DNA from: Pseudomonas fildesensis
GTDB lineage: Bacteria > Pseudomonadota > Gammaproteobacteria > Pseudomonadales > Pseudomonadaceae
Length of the DNA stretch: 64,000 bases
Reading direction: 5' to 3'
NCBI RefSeq assembly: GCF_001050345.1
Contig: NZ_LFMW01000012.1
Span: forward strand, 248,001-312,000
Under the pieces are notes generated by a model that was not told the DNA's origin, did no database searches, and worked only from the letters and a program-made list of their open reading frames with translations. Shown here in pieces: positions 53,262 through 61,918 of the stretch (positions within the stretch are counted from its first letter, which is position 1; every line of letters begins with the position of its first letter). Both the position numbers and the translations under genes were made by a program.

Positions 53262-56200
53262 ATGGCTCGATCAATGACCACACAATCGCTTCAACCGCCC
53301 GCCCGCCAAGCATCAGCCTCTCCCCTGACTCCCCACCTGGGCTTTATAAAGGACCAGTTGCCTGCCTGGCTGAGCCAGGCTCCCGCACAATTGCGTGAAG
53401 ACTTTCGCAGCAGCCTGATCAGCAGTAATCAATCCAGGCACGACCTCAAGGCGCTGCTGGATGAAGTACAAAGCCCCGAAACCTTTACGCGCCCACTGCT
53501 GCGAGAGCGACTCCAATCCTGGTTCTTTGGCTTTATCCAGGACGAGGACGCCATTCTGTCCCGCGAATGGAAAAATCATCACCTGCTTGGCCTGATCAAG
53601 AATCACGCCAGAACCACCCGCCAGACGCTGCTGGAAGCCGCCCTGCAAAACTTCGAAGCCTCGGAAACCGACGTTGGTGGACTGGAAATCGGCACCGCCA
53701 TTTTCAACGTCACAAAGTCCGGTGAGGTGCCAAGTACCATATGCGCAGCATCGTTCGCCCGCTTCTGCCGCGAGCTGGACCTGGGCGGCCAGTACCTGAA
53801 ACACCTCAGCAACATCCTCGAACCCGCGACGGGCGCCACCTCTGGTCGTACTGCCGCCCAGGTGCTCAACGTGGTCAGGGCTCAGGCGCAGCACGCCTTC
53901 GGAGTCACGCTGCATGTTGCTTACATGCGTAAAAAGTTACGGCCCCGACAGCATTTGCAATTGCACAGCCTCCAGCGCTCGGGAAACCACCTGGCGATAA
54001 CGTACAACCACCTGACCCTGAATAGGGTGGTGCTGCCCAATGTCCTGGTGATCGAGGCGTCGAGCATCGGCATCCCGTTCATGCTTTATACACCCGAAGA
54101 CCCGAGCGCCCCGCTGCGTAAACACGCCTCCATGGATGACCTCAAGGAGCGCCTGACAGAGCGCCTGCTAAAACCCGATTACCAAGACTTCTTCAAGCAC
54201 CTTGTGCCGCTGCAACATCAAGGCAACCTCTTGAGCGTGACTCCGGCTTACGTTGGCGGGCCTGAACTGCTAACGAATCGAAGAACCTATCCTGCCAGAC
54301 TGGAGGCAACGGTCAGCCTCACCGCAATTAAGGGTGAGCTGTTCCAGGCCATTGCCCGCCAGCGAATCACTCAGATCAAGAACGACGCACGCATCGTTGC
54401 CGTACCCACCGCCGAAGCCGACCTGATAAGCCGGCAAAAACGCCTGCAGGGCTACATCGATCTGGGCAAGTCCGCGCTGTTCTTCGCCGCGTCGTTCATT
54501 CCAATCGTGGGAGAAGTACTGCTGGTGGTCACTGCGACTCAGGTGCTCAACACGGTGTATGAAGGGTTTGCGGCCTGGAGCCGCGGCGACAGCGATGAAG
54601 CCTTGAACGACTTGCTCGACCTGGTGGATACCGCCGCCCTGGCAGTGGCCACCGCCGGCGTCACCCGCACAGTCGGCTTCGGTGCCAAACTGGTGAAGGT
54701 GCGCGTGCGCAGCAAGGGCTGGCGCTTGTGGAGCGCCGACATCAAACCCTACCGCCACCCCGATCCATTGCCTGACCACGTAGTGGCCGACAGCCAAGGC
54801 TTGTACAAACACGGGCAACAGCACTATCTGAAACTGGATGATCACCCCCATGCAGTCCAGCGCGCCCCGGATGGCAAGCAATGGGAACTGTCACACCCAA
54901 GCGTGCAGGACGCTTATTGCCCTCCACTCCTGAGTAATGGCGTAGGCGGGTGGCGTCAGACCCATGAAGCACCAGAGAGCTGGGACGATCTTAAACTGAT
55001 CAAGCGCCTGGGGCCCGATGCAGCCAATATCACCCAACCGAAGGTGGAACCGATCCTGCTGCTCAGCGGCCTGGACAAGGCCAGCCTGAGCGAAGTCCAC
55101 CAGGCCATGCTGCGCCCTCCGCCGTTGTTGCGTGACACGGTCAAGCACTTCAACCTGGAGCAGGAAATCAATGACTTCAACCTGGCGCGCGCCGAAGGCG
55201 CATCGGTTACTGCCCACTCGCCGCTGATTCAGTTTCACCTGCTCACTTCACTCCCCGAATGGCCCGCCAACCATGTGTTGAAGATTGTCGGCGAGCAACA
55301 ACAGGTGCTAGTGAGTCACGGCACGGGTACGGTTGAAATCAAGATCAGCGAAGCGCGATTCAGAAAGGGTGAACTGTTGCATGCCCTGGAAGAGCAGATG
55401 GCGCAGACTGAATTCAACACACTGCTGCTCGACTGGTATCCCGCCTTTATGACCAAGGTCGAGAACGTGGCCATGCGCTTGGAAACACAAGCGTCGCAGC
55501 AAAAACAACGGCTGCTTTCCCTGCTCACCGCGCCCGGCGAAACAGCCGTCACCCCCACGGAGATAGGCATTCGCGCGCTTATGCCGCGACTATCAAAAAG
55601 TCATCTTGAGGAAATGGAAGCCACCCTCTCCCAAGCCGAACAGCAGAGCCTGCAACAGACTAAAAGCTTGGCGCCACTGTCGCGCTGGGAGGCCGAGCAA
55701 TACGATGCGGCGACCCAGGCATGGCGTGCTCAGTCAGGGGTTTTTCTCGACTCGATGAGCAGCCGTGAAAGCGTGCCACTGACGCTGTACAGCCTGGAGC
55801 AACTGCCCGGCTGGCCAAGCTCGCGCAAGATCGAGGTGTACGACGGCAGTCGTGAAGGCGCACTGCTGGGTTGCATAGGCCCCTCGGATGCCCGTGTTCA
55901 GCACACCTTGATCCGCCAGGGCGAGTTGTACGCGCGACTGGATACCAAAGGCCAGCCCTCGGGTTCGCTCAACGATCTTGCTGGCACCCTTGAGCAAACA
56001 CTTTCCGACCCCGAACGCGCGGCACTCCTGGAGCAGTCGGGAGCCGACTCCCTTAAGCACGCCATCCAAAAAATCAGCTTGTCACGTACAGCCAACTCTC
56101 CGGCCATTCGTGCCAGGGTCGCCATGAGCGCACTCTCAAGCGCTGCCGGGGAGCCACTGGACCCGTTGTTCGCCGAAACGGGCACTCTGCCAGGGCTGAC

Positions 56201-57272
56201 ACTGCGCGAGGATGGCATCTATCAAGCGCCTCCTCTGCCCGATGGACGCTATCGGTATTACGTCCAGGACAACGGTAAATACTTTCAAATCAAAATCAGC
56301 GACCTTGGCTGGTTTTTGATCGACGCACGCAGCCCGTTCAGGGCCTACAGGCCCTACCTGCGTCGGGCGCAGGGAGGGCGATGGGAAATAGATCAAACCA
56401 AAGGCCTCCTGCCGGGAGGCATGCAACCCTCTCAGGTGCCTCTGCAGATCCACATGGAGTCGAGTGATGAGTTCGAGTCAGCAGAGTCTTCCAGCGACTA
56501 TGGCTCGGCCGAAGAGAGCACAGTGATCCCGCGCTTCACACCTCAGGAACGCGAGCGCATGCGCACCGAGAAAAGCTATCAACACAGCCAGAACTATCTA
56601 CGCAAATATGATCGCGCCAACAATGGCCGATATCCGTTGCGCAGCCTGAGTGGGCGCCCCATGCGCATCAAGGAATTGCAGACCCGCAGTAGATCAAACA
56701 CCACAAATGCAACATTCAGCAGCAACCTGGTGAAACCTTACATTCAGTGGGAAGGCTACGAAGAGGTGGCGCGACTTTATGAGGACAAACTCGAACTCAC
56801 CGTTTTCACCGCTGCCCATCAAAAATTCCCGGAGGAATCGGTGCTGATCAAGCAGGACACCGTCATCACCAGAAAGCCCATTCAAAGGGGCGAAGCCCTC
56901 GGCGTGTATGGCGGAGAGTTGGTCCCCCACAACGTAGCAGTTTACCGAAGGGATCCTTATCTGTTGGATATCAATGCACCCTCCTCGGGGCGCGCCGCTA
57001 ACCCGCCAGAGTTCTCGGGGGATAACATCCTTTCCAGGATAAACACGATTTTCGAATACGAAGCAGGAAAGCCGGTCAGGCAGGCTGCGGCGGGGTATAA
57101 CGTTGAAGTTGCAAAGTTCAGGGTTAAGACCCAAATCGGCAACGAGCCTCTGGAGAAGGCATTACTGTCGGGATTTTTTGCCAGCGAAGATATTCCGGCC
57201 GGCACTGAATTGCGCTGGAACTACCAATACGACGAAGCCGCGATCAATAACCTGCTTGACCTCCTGACCTGA
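53262..57272 (+). CDS. Giant toxin-like protein with SET-like C-terminus (no LRR/NEL)
   Basis: The 1336-residue protein matches the 25-7014 product at both ends. The N-terminus shares the pattern F-KD-xPAW and the stretch LLEAALxNF ... FCRELDLGxxY, and both have a central hydrophobic segment (here about 401-475). The C-terminus shares YDR-NNGRYPLR near 1113, GVYGGELV from 1214, GDNILSRINT from 1253 and AGTELRWNYQY near 1313. The last block looks SET-like. The LRR and NEL modules are absent. No ribosome site is obvious; ATG at 53274 is an alternative. Its stop is 2 bp from the end of convergent dnaB. Effector role is inferred. Confidence 0.85.
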   Translation: MARSMTTQSLQPPARQASASPLTPHLGFIKDQLPAWLSQAPAQLREDFRSSLISSNQSRHDLKALLDEVQSPETFTRPLLRERLQSWFFGFIQDEDAILSREWKNHHLLGLIKNHARTTRQTLLEAALQNFEASETDVGGLEIGTAIFNVTKSGEVPSTICAASFARFCRELDLGGQYLKHLSNILEPATGATSGRTAAQVLNVVRAQAQHAFGVTLHVAYMRKKLRPRQHLQLHSLQRSGNHLAITYNHLTLNRVVLPNVLVIEASSIGIPFMLYTPEDPSAPLRKHASMDDLKERLTERLLKPDYQDFFKHLVPLQHQGNLLSVTPAYVGGPELLTNRRTYPARLEATVSLTAIKGELFQAIARQRITQIKNDARIVAVPTAEADLISRQKRLQGYIDLGKSALFFAASFIPIVGEVLLVVTATQVLNTVYEGFAAWSRGDSDEALNDLLDLVDTAALAVATAGVTRTVGFGAKLVKVRVRSKGWRLWSADIKPYRHPDPLPDHVVADSQGLYKHGQQHYLKLDDHPHAVQRAPDGKQWELSHPSVQDAYCPPLLSNGVGGWRQTHEAPESWDDLKLIKRLGPDAANITQPKVEPILLLSGLDKASLSEVHQAMLRPPPLLRDTVKHFNLEQEINDFNLARAEGASVTAHSPLIQFHLLTSLPEWPANHVLKIVGEQQQVLVSHGTGTVEIKISEARFRKGELLHALEEQMAQTEFNTLLLDWYPAFMTKVENVAMRLETQASQQKQRLLSLLTAPGETAVTPTEIGIRALMPRLSKSHLEEMEATLSQAEQQSLQQTKSLAPLSRWEAEQYDAATQAWRAQSGVFLDSMSSRESVPLTLYSLEQLPGWPSSRKIEVYDGSREGALLGCIGPSDARVQHTLIRQGELYARLDTKGQPSGSLNDLAGTLEQTLSDPERAALLEQSGADSLKHAIQKISLSRTANSPAIRARVAMSALSSAAGEPLDPLFAETGTLPGLTLREDGIYQAPPLPDGRYRYYVQDNGKYFQIKISDLGWFLIDARSPFRAYRPYLRRAQGGRWEIDQTKGLLPGGMQPSQVPLQIHMESSDEFESAESSSDYGSAEESTVIPRFTPQERERMRTEKSYQHSQNYLRKYDRANNGRYPLRSLSGRPMRIKELQTRSRSNTTNATFSSNLVKPYIQWEGYEEVARLYEDKLELTVFTAAHQKFPEESVLIKQDTVITRKPIQRGEALGVYGGELVPHNVAVYRRDPYLLDINAPSSGRAANPPEFSGDNILSRINTIFEYEAGKPVRQAAAGYNVEVAKFRVKTQIGNEPLEKALLSGFFASEDIPAGTELRWNYQYDEAAINNLLDLLT

Positions 57273-57274
57273 AC

Positions 57275-58669
57275 TTACTCGTCGTCGAAGTTATAACTGC
57301 CCGGCGCGAGGTTTTCAAAGCGGGTGTATTTACCGATAAACGCCAGGCGTGTGGTGCCGATTGGACCGTTCCGCTGTTTACCAATGATGATTTCGGCGAT
57401 GCCCTTGTGCTCGGTCTCCGGGTGATACACCTCGTCCCGGTAAACAAACATGATGACGTCAGCATCCTGCTCGATCGCTCCGGACTCCCGCAAGTCGGAG
57501 TTGATCGGGCGTTTGTTCGGGCGCTGCTCCAGGGAGCGGTTGAGCTGCGACAGGGCAACCACCGGGCAGTTGAATTCCTTGGCCAGGGCTTTCAACGAGC
57601 GGGAAATCTCGGAAATCTCGTTGGTACGGCTGTCACCACTGGAGCCCGGGATCTGCATCAGTTGCAGGTAGTCGATCATGATCAGGGCAATGTCGCCGTG
57701 CTCACGCACCAAACGCCGGGTACGCGCGCGCATTTCCGAGGGGCTGATGCCCGCGGTGTCATCGATAAACAGCTTGCGGTCGTTGAGCAGGTTGACCGCC
57801 GAGGTCAGGCGCGGCCAATCGTCGTCTTCAAGGCGACCAGCACGCACTTTGGTCTGGTCGATACGCCCCAGGGACGACAACATACGCATGATCAGCGATT
57901 CGCCTGGCATCTCCAGCGAGTAGACCAGTACGGCCTTGTCGCTGCGCAGTACAGCGTTCTCCACCAGGTTCATCGCAAAGGTGGTTTTACCCATGGACGG
58001 ACGGCCGGCGACGATGATCAAGTCCGAAGGCTGCAAGCCACTGGTCATGCCATCAAGGTCGGTGTAGCCGGTGGACAGGCCGGTGATGGCGTTGTCGGTG
58101 TTGAACAAGGTGTCGATCCGGTCGATGGCCTTGGTCAGCAGGTCGTTGACGCTGACCGGGCCGCCGGTTTTCGGACGGGCTTCGGCGATCTGGAAGATCT
58201 GCCGTTCGGCTTCGTCGAGAATCTCTTCAGCGGTGCGGCCTTCCGGGTTGAAGGCGCTGTCGGCGATCTCGGTGGCGATGCCGATCAACTGCCGCAGGGT
58301 GGCCCGCGCGCGAACAATCTGCGCATAGGCCTTGATGTTGGCGACCGACGGCGTGTTTTTCGCCAGTTCGCCCAGGTAGCCCAGGCCGCCGACTTGCGAA
58401 GTCTGGCCTTCCTTGTCCAGTTGCTCGGCCAGGGTCACCACGTCGATCGGTGAGTTCTGGTCAGCCAGGCGGGCGATGGCGCGGAAGATCAGGCGGTGGT
58501 CATGTCGATAGAAATCACCGTCCGAGACTTGATCAAGCACGCGTTCCCAGGCGTTGTTGTCCAGCATCAGACCACCGAGCACGGCCTGTTCGGCCTCGAT
58601 GGAATGCGGCGGCACCTTCAGGGACGCGGTTTGCAGATCGTATTGCTCAGGAGCGGAGATATCGTTCAT
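57275..58669 (-). CDS. dnaB: Replicative DNA helicase DnaB
   Basis: The 464-residue hexameric helicase has the DnaB N-terminal primase-interacting domain (about 20-125), a linker, and the RecA-like motor with Walker A GRPSMGKTT and Walker B LIMIDYLQLM. It unwinds DNA at the replication fork. The ATG at 58669 gives the standard Pseudomonas length; a GTG two codons upstream is possible. It lies downstream of rplI as usual in gammaproteobacteria. Confidence 0.97.
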   Translation of the reverse strand: MNDISAPEQYDLQTASLKVPPHSIEAEQAVLGGLMLDNNAWERVLDQVSDGDFYRHDHRLIFRAIARLADQNSPIDVVTLAEQLDKEGQTSQVGGLGYLGELAKNTPSVANIKAYAQIVRARATLRQLIGIATEIADSAFNPEGRTAEEILDEAERQIFQIAEARPKTGGPVSVNDLLTKAIDRIDTLFNTDNAITGLSTGYTDLDGMTSGLQPSDLIIVAGRPSMGKTTFAMNLVENAVLRSDKAVLVYSLEMPGESLIMRMLSSLGRIDQTKVRAGRLEDDDWPRLTSAVNLLNDRKLFIDDTAGISPSEMRARTRRLVREHGDIALIMIDYLQLMQIPGSSGDSRTNEISEISRSLKALAKEFNCPVVALSQLNRSLEQRPNKRPINSDLRESGAIEQDADVIMFVYRDEVYHPETEHKGIAEIIIGKQRNGPIGTTRLAFIGKYTRFENLAPGSYNFDDE

Positions 58670-58779
58670 GGCCACTTGAAATTAGGGGGCTGTAGAAAAA
58701 CAAAAGGCACGACCTGTGAACAGGATCGTGCCCGATGTTAACCGTCTGGCACGCTAGGTGCCAGTCAGTTAGGTGCTGC

Positions 58780-59226
58780 TTAAGCTGCTACCACGACAAC
58801 GCGTACGGTGGCTTCAACTTCAGCGTGCAGGTGCACGGCTACGTCGAATTCGCCTACGTTGCGGATGGTGCCGTTCGGCAGACGAACTTCGCTCTTCTGC
58901 ACTTCAACGCCGGAGGCGGTCAGTGCATCAGCGATGTCGTGGGTGCCGATCGAACCGAACAGCTTGCCTTCGTCACCGGCGGTGGCAGTGATAGTCACTT
59001 CCAGCTCAGCCAGTTGGGCAGCGCGAGTTTCGGCCGAAGCTTTTTTGTCTGCTGCTGCTTTTTCCAGCTCGGCACGACGCTCTTCAAACGCAGCCAGGTT
59101 GGCAGCGGTTGCAGCGGTGGCTTTGCCGTATGGCAGCAGGTAGTTACGACCGTAGCCGGCCTTAACGTTCACTTTGTCGCCCAGGTTGCCCAGGTTGGCG
59201 ACTTTTTCCAGAAGGATCAGTTGCAT
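58780..59226 (-). CDS. rplI: 50S ribosomal protein L9
   Basis: The 148-residue protein starts MQLILLEKVANLGNLGDKVN and has the compact N-terminal rRNA-binding domain, the long connecting helix (about 42-75) and the C-terminal domain typical of L9. It binds 23S rRNA near the L1 stalk. It belongs to the rpsF-rpsR-DUF2232-rplI cluster. Confidence 0.98.
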   Translation of the reverse strand: MQLILLEKVANLGNLGDKVNVKAGYGRNYLLPYGKATAATAANLAAFEERRAELEKAAADKKASAETRAAQLAELEVTITATAGDEGKLFGSIGTHDIADALTASGVEVQKSEVRLPNGTIRNVGEFDVAVHLHAEVEATVRVVVVAA

Positions 59227-59244
59227 GTGAAAATCCTCTAACTT

Positions 59245-60138
59245 TTAACCTTCACCGTTCGCGTTATCGGCGTCTTTCGGCGCCAGACGACCGCGAAAAT
59301 CAATCAGGCCGTCGACAATGGCCAAAACCACGAGTAACGGATAGATCAGTTGCATGAACAGCATCAGCGTGACGTACAACCCCACCAGCCAGAACCTGGC
59401 CAGGCGCTTCTGCGCCACCAGCCCGTGAATCAGGGCCAGTCCGGAGAACACCAGCGGTACGCTGCAAAACAGCAATAACAGGGCTGCCTGTGGACCGAAG
59501 TTCGGTCCGACAACCATGCATGCCAGCAGCAACATCGCCGGGCCCGCGGGGATTCTGATACTGCGAAATTCGCGACCAAAACCACCCGGGTTGTACAACA
59601 ACGCCTGCCAGTAACGCCCAAGCATCAGGCTCAGCACACTGACAATCTGCAACACTACCGCCATCAGGCCGATCAGGGCCGGTGCTATCAGCGCCGCAAG
59701 GCGCGCTCGCTCGTCTACCGATAACTGCTGGTAGAGATCCCCGAGAGCCAGCGGCAGGACCTTGACGATCTCTTGCGCCAGCGCCTCGATTTGCGGGTGG
59801 AAAGCCGCGCCGAGCAACACTGAAAACACCAACCCCAATGCCACGCTGACCAGCAGCGTGCGGACCCAGGACTCACTTGCGCGTAAAACCAACGCAAGGC
59901 TCGACGACCCCAACAGCACCATAAGCACCTTGGGTTCGCCCAATTGCAGCCACCAGATCAAGGCAGCCAGCAATCCCAGGGCCAGGACGCCAATGGCATC
60001 CTGAAAACCGCGCCGCAGGAGCACAAGGCATCCAGCGGCAGCACCCAACCAATACAACAACGGCAATGCTGCACATCCAGCCACTACCAGAGTGGCCTGC
60101 ACACGACCGCGCATGATGAACTCAGCTAAGGCGCGCAT
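59245..60138 (-). CDS. DUF2232-type membrane protein between rpsR and rplI
   Basis: The 297-residue protein has about eight hydrophobic helices, with the last cluster LIHGLVAQKRLARFWLVGLY and MLFMQLIYPLLVVLAIVDGL typical of DUF2232/YybS-like proteins. A gene of this type commonly sits between rpsR and rplI in Pseudomonas. Function is unknown; a transport or membrane-organisation role is only a guess. Location is the inner membrane. Confidence 0.88.
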   Translation of the reverse strand: MRALAEFIMRGRVQATLVVAGCAALPLLYWLGAAAGCLVLLRRGFQDAIGVLALGLLAALIWWLQLGEPKVLMVLLGSSSLALVLRASESWVRTLLVSVALGLVFSVLLGAAFHPQIEALAQEIVKVLPLALGDLYQQLSVDERARLAALIAPALIGLMAVVLQIVSVLSLMLGRYWQALLYNPGGFGREFRSIRIPAGPAMLLLACMVVGPNFGPQAALLLLFCSVPLVFSGLALIHGLVAQKRLARFWLVGLYVTLMLFMQLIYPLLVVLAIVDGLIDFRGRLAPKDADNANGEG

Positions 60139-60174
60139 GCATTCAATCCCTTACTACTTGTCGACTGCCCGGTC

Positions 60175-60405
60175 TCAGCGGCCGTGGCTGTCGGTGTAGG
60201 CCAGCAGGGCCAGGAAGCGGGCGCGCTTGATAGCGGTGGCCAGCTGACGCTGATAACGTGCTTTGGTACCGGTGATACGGCTTGGAACGATTTTGCCGGT
60301 CTCGGATACGTAGGCTTTCAGAGTGTTGAGATCTTTGTAATCGATCTCTTTCACGTCTTCAGCGGTGAAGCGGCAGAATTTACGACGACGGAAGAAACGT
60401 GCCAT
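60175..60405 (-). CDS. rpsR: 30S ribosomal protein S18
   Basis: The 76-residue basic protein begins [18 protein letters not shown] and contains [20 protein letters not shown], the S18 signature. It pairs with S6 on the platform of the 30S subunit and is encoded next to rpsF. Confidence 0.98.
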
Positions 60406-60433
60406 TTGATAGGCTCCTTAAAAGGTCCGTGGA

Positions 60434-60856
60434 TTACTCGTCAGCGTTATCGCTGTTGTCGCTGTCATCACTATCAGCGCTTTCAGCGCCTTCGTGCTCA
60501 GGACGGTCGCGACGCTCACGGCGCTCACTGCGGTTTTCTTCAGCCTTGAGCATCTCGGATTGGCCGATAACGGCTTCTTCGCGACGGATGACCAGGTTAC
60601 GGATCACTGCATCGTTGTAGCGGAAGTTGTCTTCCAGCTCGGACAGAGCCTTGCCAGTGCACTCAACGTTCAGCATCACGTAGTGAGCCTTGTGAACATT
60701 GTTGATTGCGTAGGCCAGTTGACGACGGCCCCAATCTTCCAGACGGTGGATTTTGCCGCCGTCTTCTTCGATCAGCTTGGTGTAACGCTCTACCATGCCG
60801 CCGACTTGCTCGCTTTGATCCGGGTGGACCAAAAAGATGATTTCGTAATGACGCAT
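60434..60856 (-). CDS. rpsF: 30S ribosomal protein S6
   Basis: The 140-residue protein starts MRHYEIIFLVHPDQSEQV and follows the S6 fold; the acidic tail rich in Glu, Asp and Ser after residue 115 is the usual site of RimK glutamylation, although the last residues here are mixed rather than pure Glu. A TAAGGAG ribosome site is present. It is first in the operon. Confidence 0.98.
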   Translation of the reverse strand: MRHYEIIFLVHPDQSEQVGGMVERYTKLIEEDGGKIHRLEDWGRRQLAYAINNVHKAHYVMLNVECTGKALSELEDNFRYNDAVIRNLVIRREEAVIGQSEMLKAEENRSERRERRDRPEHEGAESADSDDSDNSDNADE

Positions 60857-61162
60857 GAATGCTCCTTACGGGTTGTAGCCTGCCGCTCAAAAACGGTCAG
60901 ACAAGGAGTGAATGACACTTATGGATCTTGCCGCAGGGAGGCACATCAGTGCCTGCCAGGAAGGCAAGGGGCGCAATTGTAGAGAAGGGGGAGAAAGGGC
61001 GCAAGGTGATTGGTGATTATTTGAACAATCTTGTAAACACCACAAAACAAATGTGGGAGGGGGCTTGCTCCCGATTGCGGTAGGTCAGTCACATCATCTG
61101 TAACTGATCCACCGCTATCGGGAGCAAGCCCCCTCCCACATTCTGACCTGCGCCAGGCCGGG
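60857..61162. other. Intergenic region upstream of rpsF
   Basis: Holds the rpsF leader, with a perfect hairpin AGGCAC/GTGCCT at 60939-60954 about 85 nt before the start codon, and a REP palindrome at 61049-61141. Ribosomal S6:S18 autoregulatory leaders are known in many bacteria, but I cannot confirm the motif here. Confidence 0.5.
61049..61141. repeat. REP/BIME palindrome
   Basis: Arms AATGTGGGAGGGGGCTTGCT and complement ending CCCCCTCCCACATT, the same type as at 28571. Confidence 0.88.
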
Positions 61163-61918
61163 CTACTTCTTGGTCTTGGCCTTGACGCCACGCTGGCGCC
61201 GGGCTTCGAACAGGCACACACCGGTGGCAACCGACACGTTGAGGCTGCTGACGCTACCGGCCATCGGCAGGTGCACCAGGTAATCACAATGCTCACGCGT
61301 CAGGCGACGCATGCCTTTGCCTTCAGCACCCATGATCAGGATGGTCGGCCCGGTGAGGTCCTGGTCATAAATGCTGACCTCAGCCTCGCCCGCCGTGCCC
61401 ACGACCCACAGGCCGCGCTGCTGGAGCTTTTCCAGGGTGCGCGCCAGGTTGGTCACGGCGACCAATGGAATCACTTCCGCAGCCCCGCAGGCAACTTTAC
61501 GCACGACCGGCGTCAACGTGGCCGATTTGTCTTTAGGCACAATCACCGCCAACGCACCGGCAGCATCCGCCGAACGCAGGCAGGCGCCAAGGTTGTGCGG
61601 GTCGGTCACGCCGTCGAGCACCAGCAACAGCGGTGCGCCTTCGGTACGATCGAGCAGCTCGTCGAGCATCGCTTCGCCCCAGACCTGGCTCGGGCTTACG
61701 TCCGCTACCACGCCCTGGTGAACGCCCTCGACCCAAACATCCATCTCGCGACGTTCGGCCTGGCCGATGGCAACTTTATTCTGGTTGGCCAGCTCGACCA
61801 GCGCTTGCACGCGTGGCTCGCTGCGACCTTCCGCCAGCCACACTTGCTTGACGCGTTTCGGGTGATGACGCAGCAATGCTTCTACGGCGTGCACGCCGTA
61901 GATTTTTTCCAGACTCAT
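61163..61918 (-). CDS. rlmB: 23S rRNA (guanosine-2'-O)-methyltransferase RlmB
   Basis: The 251-residue SpoU/TrmH-family enzyme methylates G2251 of 23S rRNA using SAM. It has the substrate-binding N-terminal domain (MSLEKIYGVHAVEALLRHHP) and the trefoil-knot motifs DPHNLGACLRSADAAG, MGAEGKGMRRLT and LPMAGSVSSLNVSVATG. It overlaps the upstream rnr stop by 4 bp, the usual rnr-rlmB arrangement. Confidence 0.97.
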   Translation of the reverse strand: MSLEKIYGVHAVEALLRHHPKRVKQVWLAEGRSEPRVQALVELANQNKVAIGQAERREMDVWVEGVHQGVVADVSPSQVWGEAMLDELLDRTEGAPLLLVLDGVTDPHNLGACLRSADAAGALAVIVPKDKSATLTPVVRKVACGAAEVIPLVAVTNLARTLEKLQQRGLWVVGTAGEAEVSIYDQDLTGPTILIMGAEGKGMRRLTREHCDYLVHLPMAGSVSSLNVSVATGVCLFEARRQRGVKAKTKK

